Assembly: GCF_048892425.1 (NCBI RefSeq)
Contig: NZ_JBLZHU010000012.1
Span: 1-64,000, forward strand
Direction of reading: 5' to 3'
DNA: 64,000 nucleotides
From: Pacificispira sp002696645
GTDB taxonomy: Bacteria > Pseudomonadota > Alphaproteobacteria > UBA8366 > Aestuariispiraceae
How positions within the stretch are numbered: position 1 is the first letter of the stretch; the number at the start of each line of letters is the position of its first letter. This document shows, in pieces, positions 37,158-46,300 of this stretch. Under the pieces are notes generated by a model, which ran no database searches, was not told where the DNA came from, and saw only the letters and a list, made by a program, of their open reading frames with translations. The translations under genes were made by a program, and so were the position numbers.

Positions 37158-38228
37158 TCAATCCCATGAAACAGCGTTAGGCCGATCCAGCCTGGCCAAG
37201 AGTGCTTCCCGTTTAATTTTCTGGCAGATCAAGTAGAGATGGTCGCCCGGCGCGACAACTGGATTCCGACGGGCGACGGTGACCACACCAGCAAAGGGCG
37301 CCGTGACCGATTGTGCCGATCGCTCTGTTCGAAACAGATCATAGAGCATAGCGATGCTATCGCCGATATTCACGTCGTCCCCAAGCTGAGCGATGGGTCG
37401 AACCAAAGCATGTTCTGAGACAGTGACGGCATGCGATTGAGTGCCGTAATCCAAGAACGTGGTTGGATGTGGCCTTTCCGGACAGGATAGGCGCTGCAGC
37501 AAAGATGCTTTTATCAAGCCCGCTTGATGCAGAACTCTCAAAGCACCATGAAAGCCAGTTTGAAGGGACGCTTCTGTTACAGTAGCGCCTCCCCCCAATT
37601 CACAGGACAGGAATGAAACGCCTGCCATATGCGCCGCAGTGTCAAAATCGCCATCACTTCCGTCGATCGGTAAGACCACCGTATGCGGCGCACCAAATGC
37701 TTCAGCGAGCGCTAAATTCATTTTGTTTAGCTCATGGTTCGGCCCTACACACAAAAATCCGCAATCAAGATAGCGTGTTGCTGTCCCGCCAGAATGGAAA
37801 TCCAAAATGACCTCAGCGAGGGGTATAAGGCAGTTTGTGACGAAGGCCGCAATGGCTTTCGTGGGGCCACCAGCAGAATCGCCCGGAAATGCCCGGTTCA
37901 TGTTCCCTTCGTCTAAGGGAGATACCCGCTGGCGCGCCAGGACGGCAGGCATGTTCAATGCGGGCATAAAAATGATGCGTCCAGATATATCTTCTGGGGC
38001 AATCGCTTCTCGCAACATGCGGCATATCAGCTGTCCTTCATCCTCATCCCCATGATTGCCTCCGGTCAGCAAGACCGTTAGTCCGTTGCCGTTCGCGATC
38101 ACAGCAATCGGGATCTGGATGACCGAGAAGGCAAATTGATTTGAAGAATGGGTCAGTTCCAAGAAACCGCTTCGTGCTCCGGGCGAGTCCATATCCAAAT
38201 TACAGCCGATTGGCCCGTGACGAAGCAT
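37158..38228 (-). CDS. AspA/AstE-type zinc deacylase
   Basis: This 356-residue zinc hydrolase of the succinylglutamate desuccinylase/aspartoacylase family has GGNHGDEDEG (zinc His and Glu), NMNRAFPGD and LDFHSGG (third ligand). Family members remove N-acyl groups from amino acids or ectoine-type diamines. ATG 38228 has GGAG eight bases upstream. It lies downstream of a sulfatase gene and could deacylate a conjugated substrate after desulfation. The substrate is not known. Confidence 0.82.
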   Translation of the reverse strand: MLRHGPIGCNLDMDSPGARSGFLELTHSSNQFAFSVIQIPIAVIANGNGLTVLLTGGNHGDEDEGQLICRMLREAIAPEDISGRIIFMPALNMPAVLARQRVSPLDEGNMNRAFPGDSAGGPTKAIAAFVTNCLIPLAEVILDFHSGGTATRYLDCGFLCVGPNHELNKMNLALAEAFGAPHTVVLPIDGSDGDFDTAAHMAGVSFLSCELGGGATVTEASLQTGFHGALRVLHQAGLIKASLLQRLSCPERPHPTTFLDYGTQSHAVTVSEHALVRPIAQLGDDVNIGDSIAMLYDLFRTERSAQSVTAPFAGVVTVARRNPVVAPGDHLYLICQKIKREALLARLDRPNAVSWD

Positions 38229-38325
38229 TCTGCTTTCTCCTAATAACTTTGACGCGTTGGTTTTCTGACCTTGGAAAGCAGGCATCTGCGTTAGAGCCTT
38301 TGGTGCCACAATTGATGTGCCCTGG

Positions 38326-39783
38326 TCAGTTGGGGCGCGCCTCTTCTATGAATTCAACGGGGGTATGGTCAAAGTTTTGACCACTGTAAATCCCGTCAAA
38401 ACCGCCCAATTCTTCTATTCTTTGCCTTTGGTGCTCAAAGGCCCGATCAGAGATCGCTGCGGGATCTTCAAATGTCTCTGTCAGTTTTGCGTGTAAGCGC
38501 GTTCGAATATCGGCATGTTGATTGGATAGGCCAAGGTCATTTGCCTCATGCGGATCTTTTTCCAGGTCGAACAATTGTGCGGCGAAACCGGGATAGCAAA
38601 TGTATTTCCAACGTCCGTCCCGGATCATCAAATATCCCGTAATAGCGCCGCCATCGTGATACTCACTCAGAACAATGCGATTAGGATCATCAGGCTTTGT
38701 GGCCAAATGTTCCAAGCTTCTGCCATGTAAGGCTTGATCATTTTCCGAGAGCCCAAGCCCTGTCACCGTAAGAGCGGTCTGGTGAATATCAATTAAGCTG
38801 CATTGCGTGCTGCGAACCCCAACAGGAATCCCTGGCCCAGAGAGGATCATGGGGATACGGGTGGCTTCCTCATACATGGTCATTTTTGTCCAAAGGCCAT
38901 GATGCCCATTCATTTCGCCATGATCAGACGTAAACAGAATGACTGTATCGTCCATATGACCGGAAGACTCTAAGGCTCCCAGGACATCACCAATTAGGGA
39001 GTCTACGAAGCTGCATAGCCCAAAGTAACAGGCCCGCGCCTCGTTGCGATGACGGTCGTCGGTAAAAAAGTCATCATAGTTATTGTACGTGCGATTAGCG
39101 TTAAGGACCGGGTTGCGAAACTCTGTCTTAAAGCCTGAATAGCGGATTGGGGGCAGGCGATCTGGATCATAGAGTTGATAAAACGGTTCAGGACATGTCA
39201 GGGGGTAATGTGGGCGCAAGAATGATACAAACAGCGCCCAGGGTTTGTCGCTATCCGATGGTGCTTCTTTGGTAAGCCAATGTACCGCGCGATCTCGGAC
39301 CGTCCTGTCATAGTCGGTATAGGGGTCATCGCCGATTTTTACACCATTGGCGAAGCCTGAAGGATCATAAGAGGTGTGATCCTGGCGGCGCAGAATGCCA
39401 AAGACCCATCCTTGCCCATCCTTCACATATAGCGGCACAATCTCGCGCGCAAAACCATGGTCTTCACCCGCTGCGCGGTAATGTAATTTTCCAATAGAGA
39501 CGGTTTCGTGCCCCGCCGCTTTCATGCGATGCGCCCATCCCTTTTGTGCCCCGGTATAGGCTTGAGCATTGCTCCAATTTCCAGATTGGTAGGCATAGAG
39601 GCCTGTCTGGAAGGAGGCACGGGCCGGAACGCAGACGGGAGAGGGAGTATAGGCGGTTTCGAAACGAGTCCCTCGATTTGCCAGTCGATCAATTACTGGT
39701 GTTTGACCAATGCCGCCATAGGCCCCAATACCCTCCAGCGTGAGTTCATCGACCATAATCACAAGAAAATTCCGCCCTGACAC
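38326..39783 (-). CDS. type-I sulfatase, choline-sulfatase-like
   Basis: This 485-residue sulfatase has the formylglycine site CVPAR at residue 51, metal residues in VDE near the start and TSDHGEMNGHHGLWTKMTMYE in the middle. The C-terminal GRWKYICYPG..AQLFDLEKDP is typical. I choose GTG 39783, which follows GAGGGGGAA and puts the active Cys at residue 51, close to BetC. The frame extends 37 codons further to a TTG, but this stretch is not family-like. It acts on an organic sulfate ester; no signal peptide is seen, so it is cytoplasmic. Confidence 0.85.
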   Translation of the reverse strand: MSGRNFLVIMVDELTLEGIGAYGGIGQTPVIDRLANRGTRFETAYTPSPVCVPARASFQTGLYAYQSGNWSNAQAYTGAQKGWAHRMKAAGHETVSIGKLHYRAAGEDHGFAREIVPLYVKDGQGWVFGILRRQDHTSYDPSGFANGVKIGDDPYTDYDRTVRDRAVHWLTKEAPSDSDKPWALFVSFLRPHYPLTCPEPFYQLYDPDRLPPIRYSGFKTEFRNPVLNANRTYNNYDDFFTDDRHRNEARACYFGLCSFVDSLIGDVLGALESSGHMDDTVILFTSDHGEMNGHHGLWTKMTMYEEATRIPMILSGPGIPVGVRSTQCSLIDIHQTALTVTGLGLSENDQALHGRSLEHLATKPDDPNRIVLSEYHDGGAITGYLMIRDGRWKYICYPGFAAQLFDLEKDPHEANDLGLSNQHADIRTRLHAKLTETFEDPAAISDRAFEHQRQRIEELGGFDGIYSGQNFDHTPVEFIEEARPN

Positions 39784-39877
39784 GTCTTCCCCCTCGCTCT
39801 GATGTTTCTGGAAAAACTCTGTATAAGCGCTACTCAACGAAAGCGAAGGCGTTTCAAATTCAGGCCCTTCGGTGCAC

Positions 39878-40963
39878 TCAGATATCCAATACAATTCGTC
39901 CCCTTGGCTGAGAACAACAGATCAAAACATTGCCTTCCTCTGCATCCTCCAAGGGGTCTTCAATATAGGTGACCTCTCCCTCCAGTAATGGGCACATACA
40001 GGTACTGCAAATGCCAGAGCGGCAGCTGAACTCGGGTGCTAGGCCTAGATCTTCTGCGAATTCCAAAAGCGATCCGGTGTTATTGTGCCAGAAACCAGTG
40101 ACCCCTGATTTGGCGAAAACGACTTCAATTCCTCCGTCCTGACTTTGTTGAGGGGGCTGATCGGGGGCGGGTTTTACGGACGCTGCCTCTACCAAAGACG
40201 TAGCGGAGCCAAAAAACTCGTATGATATGCGCGCGTCTGATATTCCGAGGGAACGCGTCAGATTATACATGGCCTTCATGAAGGGCGTCGGTCCGCAGAA
40301 ATAGACCTCATAGTCATCCAGTGGTAGAAGGGACTGCAATAGTTCTTTCGTGATGTATCCAACAGAATGATGCTTGGCTGTTTCGATATCCGCAGGTGTT
40401 GGGGCACGATAGACGAAATGAACCTTAACACGGCTCTCATTTCCTTCTGAGAGGTTTAGTATCTCATCACGGAGGGCATGAATGTCGCCATTCTCGCAGG
40501 CATGCAGGAAAAAAACTGGACGCTGCGTCTCGATCAAACTGTGAAACATGGACACCAATGGTGTCAGGCCGACGCCTCCGCTCAACAGCAGCACGGGGCG
40601 ATCCGATGCCTCGTTTAAATAGAATTCACCCCGCGGGGCGGCGACCTCTAAAATCGATCCCACATCGACCTGATCATGCAGATAACACGATCCAATACCG
40701 GGTGGGGCATCAGGGGCATGAACTGGCGCGCCTTCCTTCTTCACAGTAATGCGATAGCCAGACTTATTCGTGACATTGCTGGAGACGGAATAGGTTTTCA
40801 GGACTGTCTTTCCAGCTGTGCCTGGCACACGCACAGTGATGTATTGCCCCGGTTTGCAGGCTGTGACTTCCTGCTCATCCAAAGGTTCCAGGTAAAACGA
40901 TGTGATGATCGTGCTCTCGCGAATTTTCCGCACGACTCGAAACGGCCGAAAACCTTCTGTCAT
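39878..40963 (-). CDS. oxygenase reductase with FAD/NAD and 2Fe-2S domains
   Basis: This 361-residue oxidoreductase has an N-terminal FAD barrel (KTYSVSSNV), a nucleotide-binding domain (LLSGGVGLTPLVSM; VYFCGPTPFMKAM) and a C-terminal plant-type 2Fe-2S domain (CRSGICSTCMCPL ... CC). This order matches reductases of Rieske demethylases and hydroxylases. It starts four bases after the VanA-like oxygenase gene and is surely its electron donor. Confidence 0.9.
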   Translation of the reverse strand: MTEGFRPFRVVRKIRESTIITSFYLEPLDEQEVTACKPGQYITVRVPGTAGKTVLKTYSVSSNVTNKSGYRITVKKEGAPVHAPDAPPGIGSCYLHDQVDVGSILEVAAPRGEFYLNEASDRPVLLLSGGVGLTPLVSMFHSLIETQRPVFFLHACENGDIHALRDEILNLSEGNESRVKVHFVYRAPTPADIETAKHHSVGYITKELLQSLLPLDDYEVYFCGPTPFMKAMYNLTRSLGISDARISYEFFGSATSLVEAASVKPAPDQPPQQSQDGGIEVVFAKSGVTGFWHNNTGSLLEFAEDLGLAPEFSCRSGICSTCMCPLLEGEVTYIEDPLEDAEEGNVLICCSQPRGRIVLDI

Positions 40964-40967
40964 AAAA

Positions 40968-42011
40968 TCACGCGGCTTCGACAGATTTTAATTTGCGCTC
41001 ATCCTCGATCATTTGAGACAGCTTCTTGCGGAAGCGCAATTGGCCATTGTCAATTGCCAAGTCGATATTGGGATTGGTCTTTTCGTTCATCCCATTCTGC
41101 ACAGCATTCAGGATAATGCGGTCTTCTTCAAACGCTTGCATAACGCCCTCGCTCATCATTTTTGACAGGGCTTCATCCTTGGGACGGACATTGCGCAATT
41201 GGAACCAATAGTAGCGTGTCTTGCCGTCCGTCATGGGGGTCATGAAATTAAAGCTGTCCATGATAAAGGTTCTGGGATCGTCTGGACCATTCTTTCCGCC
41301 GGTGCCCGCTGGCTTAAAGACCGCACGGATGAAGGCGTGGCTGGGAAAGCGCACCTCGTAATGCTGCAACCGGTCACAATTTCCCTCGAATTCTACGATT
41401 TTCTTGTAAAACGGGGCAGGTTCAACATCCATCATCCATCGCGAAACAACGACACACCCGTCTTGCACGTCTGTTTCCAGCGGCGTATCCCGTGTTGCAT
41501 TCTGAGCAAAGGAAGTTTGATGGACCCATGCCACATGCGACGGATCCAGAAGATTGTCGGTTATATAGAGATAATTGCAATCAACCTCCATCGCCTTGCC
41601 ACGGTTTATGCCCCAGGTGGGATCGTCGAAATGCTCAATTTGGAAAATCTTTGCTGGGTCGGCTAAGTTTGGGTCCCCCATCCAGATCCAGGCAAGTCCA
41701 TAGCGCTCTTCAATCGGATAGGACCTCACCGTGGCGTTTGACGGAACACGACCTCCGGCACCGGGGGCCGCGATACAAGCGCCACTGCAGTTAAAGGTCA
41801 GGCCGTGATATCCACATTCAATCGCCTCTCCCTTCACCCGTCCCATTGAGAGCGGAAGTTTGCGATGCGGACAGGCATCTTCCAGGGCAAATAAGGTCCC
41901 AGACTGAGTGCGAAAGACACATATTTTCTCATTGAGCATGAGAATTTGGCGCGGGGTCTCGTCGATCTCGTCGCTCCACGCCCCTACATACCATGAGTTT
42001 CTCAAAAACAT
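40968..42011 (-). CDS. VanA-like Rieske oxygenase (demethylase type)
   Basis: This 347-residue one-subunit Rieske oxygenase has a 2Fe-2S site CPHR...CGYHG (residues about 47-68). The mononuclear iron site is around DNLLDPSHVAWVH, where NLLD-x-xH is the vanillate-demethylase pattern. Such enzymes remove methyl groups from O- or N-methyl aromatics or betaines. With the adjoining reductase it is a complete two-component system. A palindrome at 42092-42112 lies about 80 bases upstream and could bind its LysR regulator. Confidence 0.9.
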   Translation of the reverse strand: MFLRNSWYVGAWSDEIDETPRQILMLNEKICVFRTQSGTLFALEDACPHRKLPLSMGRVKGEAIECGYHGLTFNCSGACIAAPGAGGRVPSNATVRSYPIEERYGLAWIWMGDPNLADPAKIFQIEHFDDPTWGINRGKAMEVDCNYLYITDNLLDPSHVAWVHQTSFAQNATRDTPLETDVQDGCVVVSRWMMDVEPAPFYKKIVEFEGNCDRLQHYEVRFPSHAFIRAVFKPAGTGGKNGPDDPRTFIMDSFNFMTPMTDGKTRYYWFQLRNVRPKDEALSKMMSEGVMQAFEEDRIILNAVQNGMNEKTNPNIDLAIDNGQLRFRKKLSQMIEDERKLKSVEAA

Positions 42012-42091
42012 AATTCAGCCCTACATCCAATTGCGCTGTCGTATACATTACTGGATATAGGCTAGAAGGGCTTCCACATTCTTCTCAATTA

Positions 42092-42112
42092 TTGTTTAGG
42101 TACACTAAACAA
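42092..42112. promoter_or_regulatory. palindromic operator candidate upstream of VanA-like gene
   Basis: TTGTTTAG and CTAAACAA are exact 8-base inverted arms separated by five bases. The site overlaps the stop of the LysR gene and lies 80 bases before the oxygenase start. It is AT-rich without a T-run, so a protein site is more likely than a terminator. Confidence 0.5.
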
Positions 42113-43025
42113 GTCTTGGGCCACGTTTTGACCCAACAATCGAAATCCAGTCTAAAAACTCAATGGCAGAATCAGAGCTTAGGGCAGAGCCACTCCAGCA
42201 GACATAGTAGGGAAAAGGCATCCTTATTGCGGCGTCCGAAATACGGACAAGCCGCCCTTGAAGCAGGTCCTTCTCGACAAATGAATCCTGTCCCAAAGCA
42301 ACACCATCCCCATTTGCCGCAGCCTCTAATGCCAGGCTGGAGAGTTGGAAGGTCGTTATTGGAACTTTCTTTGGCATAGCAACACCACAAGCGCGAAACC
42401 AGTCTGGCCAACCAGGCGGGTCATTGTGCATTGGTTGCCAAGCAATAGCGATTAAGTCCAAGGAACGAAGCCCATCTGGCGTGCAGGCTTCTGGATATTT
42501 TTCAAGATAGCTTGGTGAACAGACAGGATAGCAATGGTCCGTGAAGAGCACCTTGGAATGGGGAAACTTGAAGGCCACTTCGCCATATGTAAGGCGGAAA
42601 GTCGTATCAACCAGCCGCCTGTCAGGCTCAATATGCGTGCATTCCATGCGATAGGTTGTGCGTGCGTTGCTAGGCTTGAACGATGGCAGGTTGGGGTTCA
42701 GCCATTTGATCATCAGGGACGGCAATCCACTGATCGAGATGTCATGAATGTTCTGAGCATTCACAATAAGGTTCTGAGCCTCTCGCAGCGTCTCAAACCC
42801 TGCGGCAATCATATGGTGGTATGTCTTCCCAAACTTTGACAGTACCAAACCACGGCCATCCTTTTGGAACAGCGGGATTCCAACATGTCCTTCGATCTGC
42901 TTGATTTGCTGGCTGATTGCACCGGGCGTGACATTCAACTCACCCGCAGCGATTGAAACAGATCCTGAGCGCCCAACTGCTTCAAACGCCAAAAGGGATC
43001 TCAAAGGGGGAAGCTTCGTGCTCAT
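42105..43025 (-). CDS. LysR-family regulator, GcvA-like
   Basis: This 306-residue protein has an N-terminal winged helix (LRSLLAFEAVGRSGSVSIAA; LNVTPGAISQQIKQIEGHVG) and a GcvA-type C-terminal domain with YPVCSPSYLEKYP. It sits upstream of the VanA-like operon on the same strand and divergent from a peptide-type binding-protein gene across 210 bases. It may control either. Confidence 0.87.
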   Translation of the reverse strand: MSTKLPPLRSLLAFEAVGRSGSVSIAAGELNVTPGAISQQIKQIEGHVGIPLFQKDGRGLVLSKFGKTYHHMIAAGFETLREAQNLIVNAQNIHDISISGLPSLMIKWLNPNLPSFKPSNARTTYRMECTHIEPDRRLVDTTFRLTYGEVAFKFPHSKVLFTDHCYPVCSPSYLEKYPEACTPDGLRSLDLIAIAWQPMHNDPPGWPDWFRACGVAMPKKVPITTFQLSSLALEAAANGDGVALGQDSFVEKDLLQGRLVRISDAAIRMPFPYYVCWSGSALSSDSAIEFLDWISIVGSKRGPRLV

Positions 43026-43235
43026 TTCCTATCCCAAAATTTATTGGAGCCAGTATTCTCACCAACATTACATTAGAAAAACTACAATTTCGTTTAGGAT
43101 TTGCCAATTGTAATCGCTATTAGACTTTGGCTAACTGTTCATTAAGAAAAACAGTTCCTAAGCGGTTTAATCAGGGGGAAAATTGCCAGCAACGATGTTG
43201 CGCTCTTTTTTTCTATACACGGATGGGAGACTACA

Positions 43236-44786
43236 ATGACATTTGGAAATCTAAATCGGCGGACTGTTTTAGGCGGACTTGCTGGTGCCGGTGCAGTCGG
43301 CGCGCTTGGCATATCCCCAAAGCGCGCTAACGCGGCAAACAAAGGCGGTGCCTTTAGAATTGGCGTTGGAGACTTCAGCACCAGTGATACGATCGCCCCA
43401 ACTGTCGCCGAAACTCGGTTTACCACCTATTTGAGCTTCCAGGTAAGAAACTGTCTGGTTGAGGTGGGTCCTGGTGGCGTTATCGTCCCTGAACTGGCCG
43501 AAAGCTGGGGGGCAAGCGCAGATCTTAAAACCTGGACCTTTAAAATTCGCAATGGCGTCGAGTTTCATAATGGGAAACCTCTCGTAGCTGCCGATGTGGT
43601 CTATTCTCTGAACCTTCATCGGGGGGATGACACGACCTCTGCAATTAAATCGGTTATGGCCGCGGTGAGCGACATCAAGGCAACATCAGACCATGAAGTC
43701 GTTGTAACGCTCGATTCCGCAAATGCTGGATTCCCGTCGATCTTGGCGTATTTCCAAACCCAGATTGTGCAAGATGGCGATAAAAATTTCGACGCCGGTA
43801 TGGGAACCGGGGGATACATTCTGGAGAGTTTCGAGCCGGGCATTCGGTCAAAGGTGAAACGGAATCCAAATTACTGGAAGGCGGATCGCGCCCATTTTGA
43901 TACGGTCGAGCTTATCGCAATTAAGGATGCCTCCGCCCGAACCAGCGCGATTACCACGGGCGAAATCGATGCAATGAACTTTGTGGATACAAAGACGGCG
44001 AAACTCATTGCGCGCAACCCCAAGGTAAAAGTGATCCGCACGCCCGGGAAATCACACTATGCCTATTGTGTGCGTACTGACACGGCGCCATTCACCAATC
44101 CCGATGTTCGCCTGGCCCTGAAATACGCAATAGATCGTCAGGATTATCTAGATAAGATTCTGAGCGGTTTTGGTACCTTGGGAAATGATCAGCCAATCAA
44201 TGCCGCTTATGAATATTTTAATCCGAACATCCCACAACGGGAGTATGATCCAGATCGTGCTAAATCCTTGATGGCAAAGGCTGGCATGAGTGGGGAAACC
44301 ATCAAATTGCATGTCGCAGACACCCCGTTCTCCGGAGCAACAGATGGGGCGGTCCTGTTCCGCGAGCACGCCGCCAAGGCTGGTATCAACCTGGAAGTGG
44401 TGCGTGAACCTGATCACGGATACTGGAGCAATGTTTGGGCAAACAAACCCTTCTTTGCGAGCCGTTGGAGCGGGCGCATCAATGAAGATCTGATGTTCTC
44501 CACAGCCTATTCGAAAGATGCCCTTACCACCGGATGGAACGAGACTTTCTGGGACAATGATGCGTTCAACAAGATTTTGATCGCCGCTCGCTCAGAAGTT
44601 GATGATGACAAGCGCCGTGCATTGTATTGGGAATGCCAAACCCTCATCAACGAAGAAGGCGGCATGATCGCGCCGGCCTTCGCGGATTTCGTTGATGCGG
44701 CTGCGGCGAATGTCGAGCATGGTGATCTATCATCAGATTGGGATCTGGATGGCGGCAGAGCGTCCGAGCGTTGGTGGTTCTCCTAA
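43236..44786 (+). CDS. peptide-type ABC binding protein (DppA/OppA family)
   Basis: This 516-residue SBP family 5 protein has an NRRTVLGGLAG twin-arginine signal, so it is probably Tat-exported. The mature part has LAESWGASADLKTWTFKIRN and NPDVRLALKYAIDR, both standard. Its two permeases (48600, 49569) are separated from it by three enzyme genes. Ligands may be peptides, opines or other amines. A long hairpin follows the stop. Confidence 0.88.
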   Translation: MTFGNLNRRTVLGGLAGAGAVGALGISPKRANAANKGGAFRIGVGDFSTSDTIAPTVAETRFTTYLSFQVRNCLVEVGPGGVIVPELAESWGASADLKTWTFKIRNGVEFHNGKPLVAADVVYSLNLHRGDDTTSAIKSVMAAVSDIKATSDHEVVVTLDSANAGFPSILAYFQTQIVQDGDKNFDAGMGTGGYILESFEPGIRSKVKRNPNYWKADRAHFDTVELIAIKDASARTSAITTGEIDAMNFVDTKTAKLIARNPKVKVIRTPGKSHYAYCVRTDTAPFTNPDVRLALKYAIDRQDYLDKILSGFGTLGNDQPINAAYEYFNPNIPQREYDPDRAKSLMAKAGMSGETIKLHVADTPFSGATDGAVLFREHAAKAGINLEVVREPDHGYWSNVWANKPFFASRWSGRINEDLMFSTAYSKDALTTGWNETFWDNDAFNKILIAARSEVDDDKRRALYWECQTLINEEGGMIAPAFADFVDAAAANVEHGDLSSDWDLDGGRASERWWFS

Positions 44787-44801
44787 ATACTGAGTGATTA
44801 T

Positions 44802-44838
44802 ACCCTGTTGGGGCAGTAGGTTACTGGTCCAACAGGGT
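44802..44838 (+). other. long hairpin after binding-protein gene
   Basis: ACCCTGTTGG pairs with CCAACAGGGT, and inside it CAGTA pairs with TACTG around a GGT loop. There is no T-run. It follows the binding-protein gene, like the hairpin at 21422, and probably protects its 3' end while letting some transcription pass. Confidence 0.6.
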
Positions 44839-44875
44839 TCAAATTCATTTCACTTTGTTTTACGTGAGAAGCAAG

Positions 44876-46282
44876 ATGTCCTTCATGACAGCTCATGCGA
44901 CTGAAAAATCCACCTCATTTGAAGCGGCATTCAAAGAGATTGGGGAACTTTTTCCGTCTCAGTTTACACAAAGCGATGCCATCCTTGAGCATCACAGCCA
45001 TGGTGAATCCTGGCATCCAGCCGCCGCACCCGGCGGGGTTTTCTTTGCCGAATCCACGGAACAGGTCTCCCAGGTTGTCGCTCTGTGCAACAGGCATTCC
45101 GTGCCGATCATCCCGTTCGGCATTGGATCTTGTATCGAGGGGCAGGTTCAGGCCATTCATGGTGGCCTGACCATCGATTTAAGCAAAATGAACGAGATTG
45201 TCGCAATCCATGCAAGTGATATGGATTGCGTCGTCCAAGCGGGTGTAACGCGCCAACAATTGAATGAAGAATTGCGCGCCAGCGGTCTTTTCTTTCCCAT
45301 CGATATTGGCGCCCATGCGACGATGGGGGGATTGGCATCGACGCGTGCCTCTGGCACGACCACCGTCCGCTATGGGACTATGCGCGATCTAGTTCTTTCA
45401 ATGACTGTGGTTTTGCCCGACGGTGAGATCATAAGAACCGGACAGCGGGCTAGAAAATCATCAGCAGGCTATGACCTCGCCCGACTATTCATTGGTTCGG
45501 AAGGGACGTTGTGTATCATCACTGAATTGACCGTGCGTTTGTTTGGCATTCCTGAGGAAGCCCAGGCGGGCATGTGCAGTTTCGAAACAATTGAAGGCGC
45601 CACCAAAATGGTGGTGGAGGCCCTTCAGCTTGGTTTGTGCCTTAATCGAATTGAATTGGCAGACTCGCTTCAAATGTATGCGATCAATCGCTATAGCAAA
45701 ACTGACCTGCCCGAAAAGCCAACACTGTTTCTGGACCTGACTGGATCGGTTGCGAATGTTTCTCATGACCTCGCAATCCTGGAAGAGCTGGCGACAGACA
45801 ATGGCGCGATATCGTTTGAGAAGGCAGAAAACAAGGATGCCTATAACGCATTGTGGAAAATCCGGCACGACGCTCTTTGGGCCTCCCGTGCTTTAAAGCC
45901 AGGGGCAAAGGGTATCTCAACGGATGTGTGTGTGCCGATTTCTCAACTGCCCCAATGCATCTCTTCAATTCAGGATGTCGTCGCGGAATCCGGTTTGTTA
46001 GCACCCCTCGTGGGGCATGTTGGCGATGGGAATTTCCATCTGGTGCTTTTGTTTGATCCAGACAGCGAAGAAGAATTCAAGATTGCTGAATCCGTCAATG
46101 CAAAGTTGGTTCGTATGGCGGTCGAGATGGGGGGCACCTGTACCGGAGAGCACGGCGTCGGTATTGGTAAAAAGGCTTATCTGGACATGGAGCTTGGCGG
46201 TGCTGTTGGGGTTATGCGCTCTATCAAACGTGCCATAGACCCAAAGAATATCATGAATCCCGGAAAAATTTTCGATCTTTGA
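44876..46282 (+). CDS. FAD-linked D-2-hydroxyacid oxidase (GlcD/Dld-like)
   Basis: This 468-residue flavoprotein has an FAD-binding PCMH domain (VPIIPFGIGSCIEGQ; GAHATMGGLASTRASGTTTV; RKSSAGYDLARLFIGSEGTL). The C-terminal oxidase domain contains VGHVGDGNFH and GTCTGEHGVGIGK. Family members oxidise D-lactate, glycolate or similar hydroxy acids. I use ATG 44876; an in-frame TTG seven codons earlier lacks a good ribosome site. It lies in a catabolic operon between a binding protein and an aminotransferase. Confidence 0.88.
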   Translation: MSFMTAHATEKSTSFEAAFKEIGELFPSQFTQSDAILEHHSHGESWHPAAAPGGVFFAESTEQVSQVVALCNRHSVPIIPFGIGSCIEGQVQAIHGGLTIDLSKMNEIVAIHASDMDCVVQAGVTRQQLNEELRASGLFFPIDIGAHATMGGLASTRASGTTTVRYGTMRDLVLSMTVVLPDGEIIRTGQRARKSSAGYDLARLFIGSEGTLCIITELTVRLFGIPEEAQAGMCSFETIEGATKMVVEALQLGLCLNRIELADSLQMYAINRYSKTDLPEKPTLFLDLTGSVANVSHDLAILEELATDNGAISFEKAENKDAYNALWKIRHDALWASRALKPGAKGISTDVCVPISQLPQCISSIQDVVAESGLLAPLVGHVGDGNFHLVLLFDPDSEEEFKIAESVNAKLVRMAVEMGGTCTGEHGVGIGKKAYLDMELGGAVGVMRSIKRAIDPKNIMNPGKIFDL

Positions 46283-46300
46283 GATGGGTGTGACACGGTC

